Source of the DNA: Leclercia sp. UBA7405
Lineage (GTDB): Bacteria; Pseudomonadota; Gammaproteobacteria; Enterobacterales; Enterobacteriaceae
Reading direction: 5' to 3'
Length of the DNA: 7,892 nt
Assembly (NCBI GenBank): GCA_002469605.1
Contig: DKMV01000287.1
Span: 382-8,273, forward strand
Below, one piece after another: positions 1-6,497 of the stretch. Position numbers and translations under genes: made by a program. The notes below the pieces were generated by a model. That model saw only the letters and a list, made by a program, of their open reading frames with translations. It was not told where the DNA came from and searched no databases. Numbering within the stretch: position 1 is the stretch's first letter; the number at the start of each line of letters is the position of its first letter.

Positions 1-270
1 TCGGTGGTGGTGCAGTCGGTGCTCTTCCCACGGGTGCGGGTGAACTCATTCTGTAATATTGATTCGGCGGTCCTGCTGCCGGACGTCTGGGTAGGGCGTT
101 CGTGCCGTTTACGCCGTTGTGTTATCGACCGCGCCTGCGTCATTCCGGAAGGCATGGTCATTGGGGAGAATGCGGAAGAGGACGCGCGCCGTTTCTACCG
201 CTCAGAAGAAGGCATCGTGCTGGTAACGCGTGAAATGCTGCACAAACTGCAGGTCAAACAGGAGCAATAA
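1..270 (+). CDS. glgC: Glucose-1-phosphate adenylyltransferase (ADP-glucose pyrophosphorylase), 3' end only
   Basis: This is the last 89 codons plus stop of GlgC, which makes ADP-glucose from ATP and glucose-1-phosphate and is the regulated first step of bacterial glycogen synthesis. The reading frame is open from the first base of the window, so the start and the whole nucleotidyltransferase domain lie upstream. If the protein has the usual 431 residues, the visible part is about residues 343-431: the C-terminal left-handed beta-helix, which helps form the tetramer and the allosteric site (fructose-1,6-bisphosphate activates, AMP inhibits; known for the family). Recognisable stretches are [28 protein letters not shown] and [18 protein letters not shown]. 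The stop TAA at 268-270 shares one base with the glgA start (TAATG), which indicates co-transcription and probable translational coupling. The last residues (LQVKQEQ) differ a little from what I recall for E. coli. Confidence 0.97.
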   Translation, partial: SVVVQSVLFPRVRVNSFCNIDSAVLLPDVWVGRSCRLRRCVIDRACVIPEGMVIGENAEEDARRFYRSEEGIVLVTREMLHKLQVKQEQ

Positions 271-1703
271 TGCAGGTTTTACATGTATGTTCTGAGATGT
301 TCCCATTATTGAAAACGGGCGGGCTGGCGGATGTTATTGGTGCTTTACCGGCTGCGCAGATTGCCGGAGGTGTTGATACGCGCGTGCTGCTGCCCGCTTT
401 TCCTGACCTCCGGCGCGGCATCCCTGATGCAAAGGTGGTGGCTCGCCGGGAGACCTTTGCCGGGCACATCACGCTCCTGTTCGGCCATTACAACGGCGTG
501 GGCATCTATCTGATTGACGCCCCGCATCTGTATGACCGTCCGGGGAGCCCGTATCACGACACCAATTTATTTGCCTATACGGATAACGTGCTTCGTTTTG
601 CCCTGCTGGGTTGGGTCGGCAGCGAAATGGCCTGCGGGCTGGATCCCTTCTGGCACCCGGATATAGTGCATGCCCACGACTGGCACGCGGGGCTGGTGCC
701 GGCGTATCTGGCGGCGCGCGGGCGTCCGGCAAAGTCGGTGTTTACGGTGCATAACCTGGCGTATCAGGGCATGTATCATGCAAAACACATGGATGAAATC
801 GAACTGCCATGGTCGTTCTTTAACATGCACGGGCTGGAGTTCAACGGTCAGATCTCCTTCCTGAAGGCCGGGCTGTTTTATGCCGATCACATCACGGCGG
901 TCAGCCCGACCTACGCGCGGGAGATCACCGAGCCACAGTTTGGTTACGGTCTGGAAGGGCTACTCAGCCAGCGCCATCGCGAAGGGCGCCTGTCGGGCAT
1001 TCTGAACGGCGTGGATGAGAAAATCTGGAGCCCGGAAACCGACCTGCTGCTGGGGGCGCGTTACAGCCGCGATACGGTAGAAGACAAGGCCGAGAACAAG
1101 CGTCAGCTGCAGATCGCCATGGGCCTGAAGGTGAATGAAAAAGTGCCGCTGTTTGCGGTAGTCAGCCGCCTGACCAGCCAGAAAGGGCTGGATCTGGTGC
1201 TTGAAGCGCTGCCTGGCCTGCTGGAGCAGGGCGGACAGCTGGCGCTGCTGGGTGCCGGCGATCCGGTGCTGCAGGAGGGCTTCCTGGCCGCGGCGGCGGA
1301 GCATCCCGGACAGGTTGGGGTGCAGATTGGCTATCACGAAGCCTTCTCGCACCGCATCATGGCCGGTGCCGACGTTATTCTGGTGCCCAGCCGTTTTGAG
1401 CCCTGCGGCTTAACCCAGCTGTATGGCTTGAAATACGGCACCCTGCCGCTGGTGCGCCGCACCGGTGGGCTGGCGGATACGGTGTCCGACACCTCGCTGG
1501 AGAACCTGGCTGACGGTATCGCCACCGGGTTTGCCTTTGAAGACAGTAATGCCTGGTCGCTGTTACGGGCGATCCGTCGTGCTTTCGTGTTGTGGTCTCG
1601 TCCATCTCTGTGGCGTTTTGTACAACGTCAGGCGATGGCGATGGATTTTAGCTGGCAAGTTGCGGCGCAGTCTTACCGCGATCTCTATCAACGCTTGATG
1701 TAA
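270..1703 (+). CDS. glgA: Glycogen synthase (ADP-glucose type, GT5 family)
   Basis: GlgA transfers glucose from ADP-glucose to the non-reducing end of an alpha-1,4-glucan in the cytoplasm. The 477 residues match the E. coli length. It has a two-lobed GT-B fold. The N-terminal lobe carries the nucleotide-sugar motif KTGGL at residues 15-19 and the stretch HAHDWHAGL. The C-terminal GT1-type lobe carries SRLTSQKG, which places R300 and K305, and the RFEPCGLTQ motif with E377; these positions agree with the catalytic and binding residues known for E. coli GlgA. The start is fixed by an AGGAG ribosome binding site at 260-264, five bases before the ATG, and by the ATG overlapping the glgC stop by one base. 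glgP follows after 19 bp, so this sits inside a glgC-glgA-glgP transcription unit. Nothing is truncated or missing. Confidence 0.98.
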   Translation: MQVLHVCSEMFPLLKTGGLADVIGALPAAQIAGGVDTRVLLPAFPDLRRGIPDAKVVARRETFAGHITLLFGHYNGVGIYLIDAPHLYDRPGSPYHDTNLFAYTDNVLRFALLGWVGSEMACGLDPFWHPDIVHAHDWHAGLVPAYLAARGRPAKSVFTVHNLAYQGMYHAKHMDEIELPWSFFNMHGLEFNGQISFLKAGLFYADHITAVSPTYAREITEPQFGYGLEGLLSQRHREGRLSGILNGVDEKIWSPETDLLLGARYSRDTVEDKAENKRQLQIAMGLKVNEKVPLFAVVSRLTSQKGLDLVLEALPGLLEQGGQLALLGAGDPVLQEGFLAAAAEHPGQVGVQIGYHEAFSHRIMAGADVILVPSRFEPCGLTQLYGLKYGTLPLVRRTGGLADTVSDTSLENLADGIATGFAFEDSNAWSLLRAIRRAFVLWSRPSLWRFVQRQAMAMDFSWQVAAQSYRDLYQRLM

Positions 1704-1722
1704 CACTGCTGGAATCACTGAT

Positions 1723-4170
1723 ATGAATGCACCTTTTTCGTATGCGTCTCCCACGCTCAGCACCGAGGCATTAAAGCACTCTATTGCCTACAAGCTGATG
1801 TTCATGATCGGGAAGGACCCGGTTATCGCCAATAAACATGAGTGGCTGAACGCCACTCTGTTTGCCGTACGCGACCGGATGGTTGAACGCTGGCTGCGCT
1901 CAAACCGCGCCCAGCTCTCACAGGAGACTCGCCAGGTTTACTACCTGTCGATGGAGTTTTTGATTGGCCGCACCCTTTCCAACGCGCTGTTGTCGCTGGG
2001 TATCTATGACGACGTTAAAAACGCGCTGGAAGAGATGGGGTTAGATTTAGAAGAGCTGATCGACGAAGAGAACGACCCCGGCTTAGGCAACGGCGGGCTG
2101 GGTCGCCTGGCGGCCTGCTTCCTTGATTCGCTGGCAACCCTGGCGCTGCCGGGGCGCGGCTACGGTATTCGCTACGATTACGGTATGTTCAAGCAGAACA
2201 TCGTTGATGGCCGACAAAAGGAGTCGCCGGACTACTGGCTGGAGTACGGCAACCCCTGGGAGTTCAAGCGCCACAACACGCGCTATAAAGTGCGTTTTGG
2301 CGGCCGCGTCCAGCAGGAGGGCAAAAAAGCCCGCTGGGTCGAGACCGAAGAGATCCTGGCGGTAGCCTACGACCAGATTATCCCCGGCTACGATACCGAC
2401 GCCACCAACACCCTGCGCCTGTGGAATGCCCAGGCCAGTAGCGAAATCAACCTGGGTAAATTTAACCAGGGCGACTACTTCGCGGCGGTGGAGGATAAAA
2501 ACCACTCTGAAAACGTGTCGCGCGTGCTCTATCCGGATGACTCCACCTACTCCGGTCGCGAGCTGCGCCTGCGCCAGGAGTACTTCCTGGTCTCCGCCAC
2601 CATTCAGGACATTCTGAGCCGCCACTACCAGCTGCATAAAACCTATGCCAACCTGGCCGAGAAGACCGCGATCCACCTGAACGACACCCACCCGGTGCTG
2701 TCGATTCCGGAGCTGATGCGCCTGCTGATCGACGAGCATAAGTTCAGCTGGAACGAGGCCTTCGAGGTGACCTGCCAGGTCTTCTCCTACACCAACCATA
2801 CGCTGATGAGCGAAGCGCTGGAGACCTGGCCGGTGGATATGCTCGGCAAAATTCTGCCGCGCCATCTGCAGATCATCTTTGAAATTAACGACTACTTCCT
2901 GAAAACCCTGCAGGAGCAGTATCCGAACGATACGGGGCTGTTGAGCCGCACCTCGATCATTGACGAATCCAACGGTCGCCGGGTGCGCATGGCGTGGCTG
3001 GCGGTAGTGATTAGCCACAAAGTTAACGGCGTGTCGGAGCTGCACTCGAACCTGATGGTCCAGTCGCTGTTTGCCGACTTCGCGAAAATCTTCCCGATGC
3101 GGTTCTGCAACGTCACCAACGGCGTGACGCCGCGCCGCTGGCTGGCACTGGCGAACCAGCCGCTGTCGGATGTGCTGGACGATAATATCGGCCGCAACTG
3201 GCGCACCGACTTAAGCCAGTTGAGCGAGCTGGAACAGCATGCGGACTTCCCGCTGGTGAACAAAGCGGTGCGCGATGCCAAGCTGCTGAACAAGAAGCGG
3301 CTGGCGGTGTGGATGGCGCTGCATCTGAACGTGGTGGCCAACCCGAAAGCGCTGTTCGATGTGCAGATTAAGCGTATTCATGAGTACAAACGCCAACTGA
3401 TGAACGTCCTGCACGTTATCACCCGTTACAACCGTATTAAAGCCGATCCGGATGCCAACTGGGTGCCGCGAGTGAATATCTTCGCCGGTAAGGCGGCCTC
3501 GGCCTACTATATGGCGAAGCACATTATTCACCTGATTAACGACGTGGCGGCGGTGATCAACAACGATCCGCAGATTGGCGACAAGCTGAAAGTGGTCTTT
3601 ATCCCGAACTACAGCGTCAGCCTGGCGCAGCTGATCATTCCGGCGGCGGATCTCTCCGAGCAGATCTCGCTGGCGGGGACGGAGGCATCCGGCACCAGTA
3701 ATATGAAGTTTGCCCTGAACGGCGCGCTGACCATCGGCACGCTGGACGGCGCCAACGTCGAGATGCTGGAGCACGTGGGTGAGGACAATATCTTTATCTT
3801 CGGTAATACCGCCAACGAGGTGGAGGCGCTGCGTAAGCAGGGCTACTCGCCGCGTGACTACTACGAGCAGGATGAAGAGCTGCGTCAGGTGCTGACCCAG
3901 ATCGCCACCGGGGTATTTAACCCGGACGAGCCTGGCCGCTACCGCGACCTGGTGGACTCCCTGATTAACTTCGGCGACCATTATCAGGTGCTGGCAGATT
4001 ACCGCAGCTACGTGGATTGTCAGGAGCGTGTGGACGAGCTCTACCGCCAGCCGGAGGAGTGGACCGCGAAAGCGATGCACAATATCGCCAATATGGGCTA
4101 CTTCTCATCCGACAGGACGATCAAGGAGTATGCCGAGAATATCTGGCATATCGATCCGGTCAGGCTGTAA
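1723..4170 (+). CDS. glgP: Glycogen phosphorylase (GT35 family, PLP-dependent)
   Basis: GlgP cleaves terminal alpha-1,4 glucose units from glycogen with inorganic phosphate, giving glucose-1-phosphate. The 815 residues match the E. coli enzyme. Visible motifs are the glycine-rich [11 protein letters not shown] at about 117-127, KRIHEYKRQ at 550-558, and the phosphorylase signature [14 protein letters not shown] at 654-667, where K662 is the expected Schiff-base lysine for pyridoxal phosphate. It is the last gene of the glycogen operon and starts 19 bp after the glgA stop. The ribosome binding site is weak (a GGAA about 10 bases upstream), which fits translation fed by ribosomes leaving glgA. 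It ends 204 bp before the convergent glpD stop, with tandem hairpin terminators between. The long open frames antisense to this gene reflect its strong codon bias and are not genes. MalP is a paralogue, but the glg context and the N-terminus fit GlgP. Confidence 0.98.
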   Translation: MNAPFSYASPTLSTEALKHSIAYKLMFMIGKDPVIANKHEWLNATLFAVRDRMVERWLRSNRAQLSQETRQVYYLSMEFLIGRTLSNALLSLGIYDDVKNALEEMGLDLEELIDEENDPGLGNGGLGRLAACFLDSLATLALPGRGYGIRYDYGMFKQNIVDGRQKESPDYWLEYGNPWEFKRHNTRYKVRFGGRVQQEGKKARWVETEEILAVAYDQIIPGYDTDATNTLRLWNAQASSEINLGKFNQGDYFAAVEDKNHSENVSRVLYPDDSTYSGRELRLRQEYFLVSATIQDILSRHYQLHKTYANLAEKTAIHLNDTHPVLSIPELMRLLIDEHKFSWNEAFEVTCQVFSYTNHTLMSEALETWPVDMLGKILPRHLQIIFEINDYFLKTLQEQYPNDTGLLSRTSIIDESNGRRVRMAWLAVVISHKVNGVSELHSNLMVQSLFADFAKIFPMRFCNVTNGVTPRRWLALANQPLSDVLDDNIGRNWRTDLSQLSELEQHADFPLVNKAVRDAKLLNKKRLAVWMALHLNVVANPKALFDVQIKRIHEYKRQLMNVLHVITRYNRIKADPDANWVPRVNIFAGKAASAYYMAKHIIHLINDVAAVINNDPQIGDKLKVVFIPNYSVSLAQLIIPAADLSEQISLAGTEASGTSNMKFALNGALTIGTLDGANVEMLEHVGEDNIFIFGNTANEVEALRKQGYSPRDYYEQDEELRQVLTQIATGVFNPDEPGRYRDLVDSLINFGDHYQVLADYRSYVDCQERVDELYRQPEEWTAKAMHNIANMGYFSSDRTIKEYAENIWHIDPVRL

Positions 4171-4173
4171 ACC

Positions 4174-4195
4174 CAAGGTAAAAGCAAAAAGGCAT
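4174..4195 (+). repeat. Truncated head of the 81-bp repeat (22 bp)
   Basis: Positions 4174-4194 are identical to the first 21 bases of the following full repeat unit (4196-4216). The 22-bp element ends with one extra base and is then followed directly by that unit. It therefore looks like a third, mostly deleted copy. It holds only the A-rich left arm of the hairpin and has no matching right arm of its own. It lies three bases after the glgP stop codon. Confidence 0.8.
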
Positions 4196-4276
4196 CAAGG
4201 TAAAAGCAAAAAGGCAACGCCAGTTGTCTTTTTTAGTGTTTGCACCCTCTCACTAAAGGAGAGGGTCGGGGTGAGG
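4196..4276 (+). repeat. 81-bp tandem repeat, unit 1 (terminator hairpin plus REP-like palindrome)
   Basis: First full unit of a head-to-tail direct repeat. By hand alignment it differs from the unit at 4277-4357 at 8 of 81 positions, with no gaps. The first half holds an A-tract/T-tract hairpin (4208-4234). The second half is a short palindrome, CCCTCTC at 4245-4251 and GAGAGGG at 4259-4265, followed by TCGGGGTGAGG. The second half resembles the widespread REP-like repeats of gammaproteobacterial intergenic regions with cores such as CCCTCACCCC. Six of the eight differences fall in this second half, five of them in the palindrome loop and inner stem. Confidence 0.9.
4208..4234 (+). terminator. 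Rho-independent terminator after glgP (first of two)
   Basis: Arms AAAAAGGCAAC (4208-4218) and GTTGTCTTTTT (4223-4233) pair around the loop GCCA and are followed by a run of six T (4229-4234, partly in the stem). On the plus strand the one imperfection is a G-U wobble pair, so the hairpin should still form in the glgP transcript. On the minus strand the same position is an A-C mismatch, so it should be weaker for transcripts arriving from glpD. It begins 38 bases after the glgP stop. Confidence 0.8.
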
Positions 4277-4357
4277 CAAGGTAAAAGCAAAAAGACAACG
4301 CCAGTTGTCTTTTTTGGTGTTTGCACCCTCTCCCCGTGGGAGAGGGACGGGGTGAGG
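4277..4357 (+). repeat. 81-bp tandem repeat, unit 2 (terminator hairpin plus REP-like palindrome)
   Basis: Second full unit, directly abutting the first. Its hairpin half is perfect. Its REP-like half has a longer stem than unit 1: CCCTCTCCC (4326-4334) pairs with GGGAGAGGG (4338-4346) around a 3-base loop, followed by ACGGGGTGAGG. The sequence continues as GCATCAGACCGC, which is nearly the same as the tail of the REP-like element upstream of glpE (GCTCCAGACCGC, 6082-6093). The unit ends 17 bp before the glpD stop codon. Confidence 0.9.
4289..4315. terminator. Bidirectional terminator between glgP and glpD (second of two)
   Basis: A perfect 11-bp stem, AAAAAGACAAC (4289-4299) with GTTGTCTTTTT (4304-4314), closes a 4-base loop (GCCA). 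On the plus strand a T-run (4310-4315) follows; on the minus strand the complement of the A-run (4289-4293) does the same, with a second U-tract just beyond. It can therefore stop both glgP read-through and glpD transcripts. It is the first hairpin of this type that the glpD transcript meets, about 60 bases past its stop codon. Confidence 0.85.
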
Positions 4358-4374
4358 GCATCAGACCGCGCCGA

Positions 4375-5883
4375 TCAAGACGCTAACGACAGCTCACGCT
4401 TTCCCGCGTTAAGCAGCAGCCACTGCGCGACGCGCGACTGCTGTTCCGCATCCAGCCACATCCCCTCTTTGGTACGGCGCCAGATGGCATCGTCCAGACG
4501 ACGCACCCACTCGTGCTCCACCAGGTAACGCAGCTCCGCCTCGTACAGCTCATGGCCGAAGTGCTCGCCAAGATCCGCCAGGCTTTTAGCTTCGCCGAGG
4601 ATCAGCTCGCTGTTGCTGCCGTAGTTGCGGGCAAAGTGACGGGCCAGCGATTCGCTGATAAACGGATAACGACGGCGCAGTTTTGCGGCGTAGTCATCCC
4701 GGTTACCGCCGATATCGCCGCCGGGCAGGGTCGCGCCTTTGGTCCAGGCCGCACCGATGCCGTTGTAGTACGGCGTCAGTTTTTCCAGCGCGTGTTCGGC
4801 CAGCTTGCGGTAGGTAGTGAGCTTACCGCCAAAGACCGACAGCAGCGGCGCTTTGCCGTCCTGGTCGTGGATATCCAGGGTGTAATCGCGGGTGATGGCC
4901 TGCGGCGAGTCGGACTCATCGTCGCAAAGCGGACGCACGCCAGAATACGTCCAGACCACATCTTCCCGGCCCAGCTGTTTTTTGAAGTGCGCGTTATAAA
5001 CCTTCAGCAGGTAGCTGATTTCGCTCTCATCGATGGCCACCTTGCGGGCATCGCCTTTGTACTCCACGTCGGTGGTGCCGATGATCGAGAACTCATCCAT
5101 CCACGGAATAACAAACACGATGCGCTTATCTTCGTTCTGCAGGATGTAAGCCTGCTTCTGGTTGTGCACGCGCGGTACTACGATGTGGCTGCCTTTGATC
5201 AGGCGAATGCCGTAGGGCGACGGCAGCTTCATGCCATCGTCAAAGAACTGCTTCACCCACGGCCCGGTGGCGTTAACCAGCCCGCGCGCCTGCCAGCTGA
5301 ACTTCTCGCCGGTATCAATATCTTCCGCTTCCACGATCCACAGGCCGTTTTCCCGGCGCGCGGAGACGGCGCGGGTGCGGGTTTTCACCTCGCCACCCTT
5401 ACGCACCACCATCTGCGCGTTGGCGACCACCAGACGGGCATCGTCGACCCAGCAGTCGGAATATTCGAATCCGCGCACGATTTCAGGCTTAAGTACCGAG
5501 TCTGCGCCAAAACGCACACCGGTCGATCCCGGCAGGCTGGTGCGTTTACCCAGATGATCGTACATAAACAGGCCAATGCGGATCATCCACGCCGGGCGTA
5601 AATGGGGACGGTGGGGCAGGCGAAAGCGCATCGGAATAGCCAGATGCGGGGCCATTTTCAGCAGCACTTCGCGCTCGGCCAGCGCTTCGCTGACCAGGCG
5701 GAATTCGTAGTGTTCCAGATACCGCAGGCCACCGTGGATCAGTTTGGAGCTGGCGGATGACGTTGCGCAGGCAAGATCCTGTGCTTCCAGCATCAATACC
5801 GACAGACCACGGCCAGCGGCATCGGCCGCAATACCGGCACCGTTAATGCCGCCACCTATCACAATCAGATCTTTGGTTTCCAT
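4375..5883 (-). CDS. glpD: Aerobic glycerol-3-phosphate dehydrogenase (FAD, quinone-linked)
   Basis: GlpD oxidises sn-glycerol-3-phosphate to dihydroxyacetone phosphate on the cytoplasmic face of the inner membrane and gives the electrons to ubiquinone. The 502 residues fit the family (about 501 in E. coli). The N-terminus has the FAD-binding Rossmann motif GGGINGAG at 10-17 followed by an acidic residue in LEAQD. Residues expected at the substrate pocket are present at the E. coli positions: R54 and Y55 in HGGLRYLEH, H233, R317 in SGVRPL, and K354 in FGGKLTTYR. The start ATG at 5881-5883 has a good ribosome binding site (GTGAGGA on the minus strand, complement of 5888-5894). It is monocistronic, convergent with glgP and divergent from glpEGR. 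Its upstream region shows CRP and GlpR sites, matching glycerol induction and catabolite control. AnGlpA (anaerobic) is a relative, but length and context point to GlpD. Confidence 0.98.
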   Translation of the reverse strand: METKDLIVIGGGINGAGIAADAAGRGLSVLMLEAQDLACATSSASSKLIHGGLRYLEHYEFRLVSEALAEREVLLKMAPHLAIPMRFRLPHRPHLRPAWMIRIGLFMYDHLGKRTSLPGSTGVRFGADSVLKPEIVRGFEYSDCWVDDARLVVANAQMVVRKGGEVKTRTRAVSARRENGLWIVEAEDIDTGEKFSWQARGLVNATGPWVKQFFDDGMKLPSPYGIRLIKGSHIVVPRVHNQKQAYILQNEDKRIVFVIPWMDEFSIIGTTDVEYKGDARKVAIDESEISYLLKVYNAHFKKQLGREDVVWTYSGVRPLCDDESDSPQAITRDYTLDIHDQDGKAPLLSVFGGKLTTYRKLAEHALEKLTPYYNGIGAAWTKGATLPGGDIGGNRDDYAAKLRRRYPFISESLARHFARNYGSNSELILGEAKSLADLGEHFGHELYEAELRYLVEHEWVRRLDDAIWRRTKEGMWLDAEQQSRVAQWLLLNAGKRELSLAS

Positions 5884-5896
5884 CGTATCCTCACGC

Positions 5897-5914
5897 GCTT
5901 TCGTTAAAGCTCAG
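5897..5914 (-). promoter_or_regulatory. Probable GlpR operator 2 in the glpD leader
   Basis: The plus-strand sequence GCTTTCGTTAAAGCTCAG matches the neighbouring operator at 11 of 18 positions by hand count, including the TTCG and GCTCA cores. It lies exactly 20 bp from that site, centre to centre, so two repressor units would sit on the same helix face. E. coli glpD is known to have tandem GlpR operators near its promoter. The site lies downstream of the likely start point, in the transcribed leader. Confidence 0.6.
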
Positions 5915-5916
5915 AA

Positions 5917-5934
5917 ATGTTCGATATCGCTCAT
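5917..5934 (-). promoter_or_regulatory. Probable GlpR operator 1 over the glpD start site
   Basis: The plus-strand sequence ATGTTCGATATCGCTCAT is an imperfect palindrome (half-sites ATGTTCGA and ATGAGCGA) that fits the GlpR operator consensus as I recall it (WATKYTCGWW and its inverse). It overlaps the last two bases of the predicted glpD -10 box and covers the predicted start site at about 5927, an arrangement expected for simple repression relieved by glycerol-3-phosphate. Confidence 0.75.
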
Positions 5935-5961
5935 AATAGCAAACGAACGCGCCTTTGGTAA
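5933..5961 (-). promoter_or_regulatory. glpD promoter (-35 and -10)
   Basis: Read on the minus strand, TTACCA (5961-5956) and TATTAT (5938-5933) are separated by 17 bases, matching the sigma-70 consensus at 4 of 6 and 5 of 6 positions. The expected start is an A at about 5927, roughly 44 bases upstream of the ATG. This is close to the short leader I recall for E. coli glpD. The weak -35 box is consistent with dependence on an activator. Confidence 0.65.
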
Positions 5962-5980
5962 CATCAAAAAAACAATTTAG

Positions 5981-5996
5981 AGTGATACAGATAACA
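5981..5996. promoter_or_regulatory. Probable CRP (cAMP receptor protein) site
   Basis: On the minus strand the sequence is TGTTATCTGTATCACT. It matches the TGTGA-N6-TCACA consensus at four of five bases in each half-site with the correct 6-base spacer. Its centre lies about 61.5 bp upstream of the predicted glpD start (5927), which is the classic class I position where CRP contacts the RNA polymerase alpha subunit. The almost symmetric site could also serve the divergent glpE promoter. Confidence 0.65.
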
Positions 5997-6004
5997 TAAT
6001 GGCG

Positions 6005-6039
6005 TTTACCCGCCGCCAGGACGTACACTAGCGGGTAAA
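6005..6039. repeat. Perfect 9-bp inverted repeat in the glpD-glpE control region
   Basis: TTTACCCGC (6005-6013) is exactly inverted as GCGGGTAAA (6031-6039), with 17 bases between them. On the plus strand it is followed after a short ATAG by TTTT, so an RNA hairpin could act as a weak terminator or attenuator. Alternatively it is a dyad operator: its right arm overlaps the candidate glpE -10 box. I do not recognise the protein that would bind it. Confidence 0.6.
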
Positions 6040-6041
6040 AT
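6013..6041 (+). promoter_or_regulatory. Candidate glpE promoter
   Basis: TAAAAT at 6036-6041 matches the -10 consensus at five of six positions. The hexamer 17 bases upstream (CCGCCA, 6013-6018) is a poor -35, as in many CRP-dependent promoters. A start near 6048-6050 would put the CRP site at 5981-5996 at about -60 to -61.5. An alternative -10 is TACACT at 6024-6029. The assignment is tentative. Confidence 0.35.
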
Positions 6042-6049
6042 AGTTTTCT

Positions 6050-6093
6050 CCCTCTCACCACATGAGAGGGCCAGGGTGAGGGCTCCAGACCGC
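6050..6093 (+). repeat. REP-like palindrome in the glpE leader
   Basis: CCCTCTCA (6050-6057) pairs with TGAGAGGG (6063-6070) around a 5-base loop, followed by CCAGGGTGAGGGCTCCAGACCGC. It has the same layout, orientation and tail as the REP-like half of the 81-bp units at 4245-4276 and 4326-4369. It lies between the candidate glpE promoter and the glpE ribosome binding site, so it would be transcribed as part of the glpE 5' leader. It lacks the A/T-tract terminator hairpin found in the 81-bp units. Confidence 0.75.
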
Positions 6094-6123
6094 ACCAAAC
6101 CTGAATAATGTAAAGAGAGCACC

Positions 6124-6453
6124 ATGGATCAGTTTGAATGTATTAATGTCGAAGAAGCCCACCAGAAGATGCACCAGGGAACCGCGGTGCTGGTGGATAT
6201 CCGCGACCCACAGAGTTTCGCCATGGGCCATACCCCGGGCGCGTTTCATCTGACTAACGCCACCCTGGGCGATTTCATGCGTGATAACGACTTCGACACG
6301 CCGGTGATGGTGATGTGCTATCACGGCAACAGCAGTAAAGGCGCGGCGCAGTACCTGCTGCAACAGGGCTATGATGCGGTCTACAGCGTGGACGGCGGCT
6401 TTGATGCCTGGCACCGCCATTTCCCGGCGGAAGTCGAGCACGCCGGGTTTTAA
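6124..6453 (+). CDS. glpE: Thiosulfate sulfurtransferase GlpE (single-domain rhodanese)
   Basis: GlpE moves sulfane sulfur from thiosulfate to cyanide or other thiophilic acceptors in the cytoplasm; its physiological acceptor is not firmly established. The 109 residues form one rhodanese domain (108 in E. coli). The active-site loop CYHGNSS starts at C65, the expected persulfide cysteine, and the rhodanese features [17 protein letters not shown] (about 24-40) and VDGGFDAW near the C-terminus are present. The start ATG is preceded by AGAGAG at 6114-6119. It is the first gene of a glpE-glpG-glpR cluster, divergent from glpD. The link between a rhodanese and glycerol metabolism is positional only. 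Its leader carries a REP-like palindrome and probably shares the CRP site with glpD. Confidence 0.96.
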   Translation: MDQFECINVEEAHQKMHQGTAVLVDIRDPQSFAMGHTPGAFHLTNATLGDFMRDNDFDTPVMVMCYHGNSSKGAAQYLLQQGYDAVYSVDGGFDAWHRHFPAEVEHAGF

Positions 6454-6497
6454 GGTATATACTGTTCCCTTTTGTGTGGAATAAGCGACCGCAGCCG

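Noticed and set aside
2083..3045. 320-codon open frame on the minus strand, antisense to glgP
   Set aside because: It overlaps a certain gene entirely. Its composition (runs of V, L, H, Q, R) is what the complement of strongly biased enteric codons gives, and it has no recognisable domain.
3211..4080. 289-codon minus-strand open frame antisense to the 3' part of glgP
   Set aside because: Same reason: a codon-bias shadow with no ribosome binding site or motif that I can support.
4174..4357. CRISPR array or attachment site suggested by the regular repeats
   Set aside because: The units abut with no unique spacers, each contains a terminator and a palindrome, and there are no cas genes, integrase or tRNA nearby.
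4028..4528. 166-codon plus-strand frame running from the end of glgP through the repeats into glpD
   Set aside because: Its middle is only the translated 81-bp repeat (27 codons per unit), giving peptides like CTLSPWERDGVR that recur as false hypothetical proteins wherever this REP-like sequence is translated. Both ends overlap real genes.
4513..5601. 362-codon plus-strand open frame antisense to glpD
   Set aside because: A shadow of glpD. It lacks a domain I recognise, and the glpD frame has all its catalytic residues.
6474..6497. Upstream GTG as the start of glpG (adding MWNKRPQP)
   Set aside because: Starting at the ATG at 6498 gives exactly the 276-residue family length and puts S201 and H254 at their known positions.
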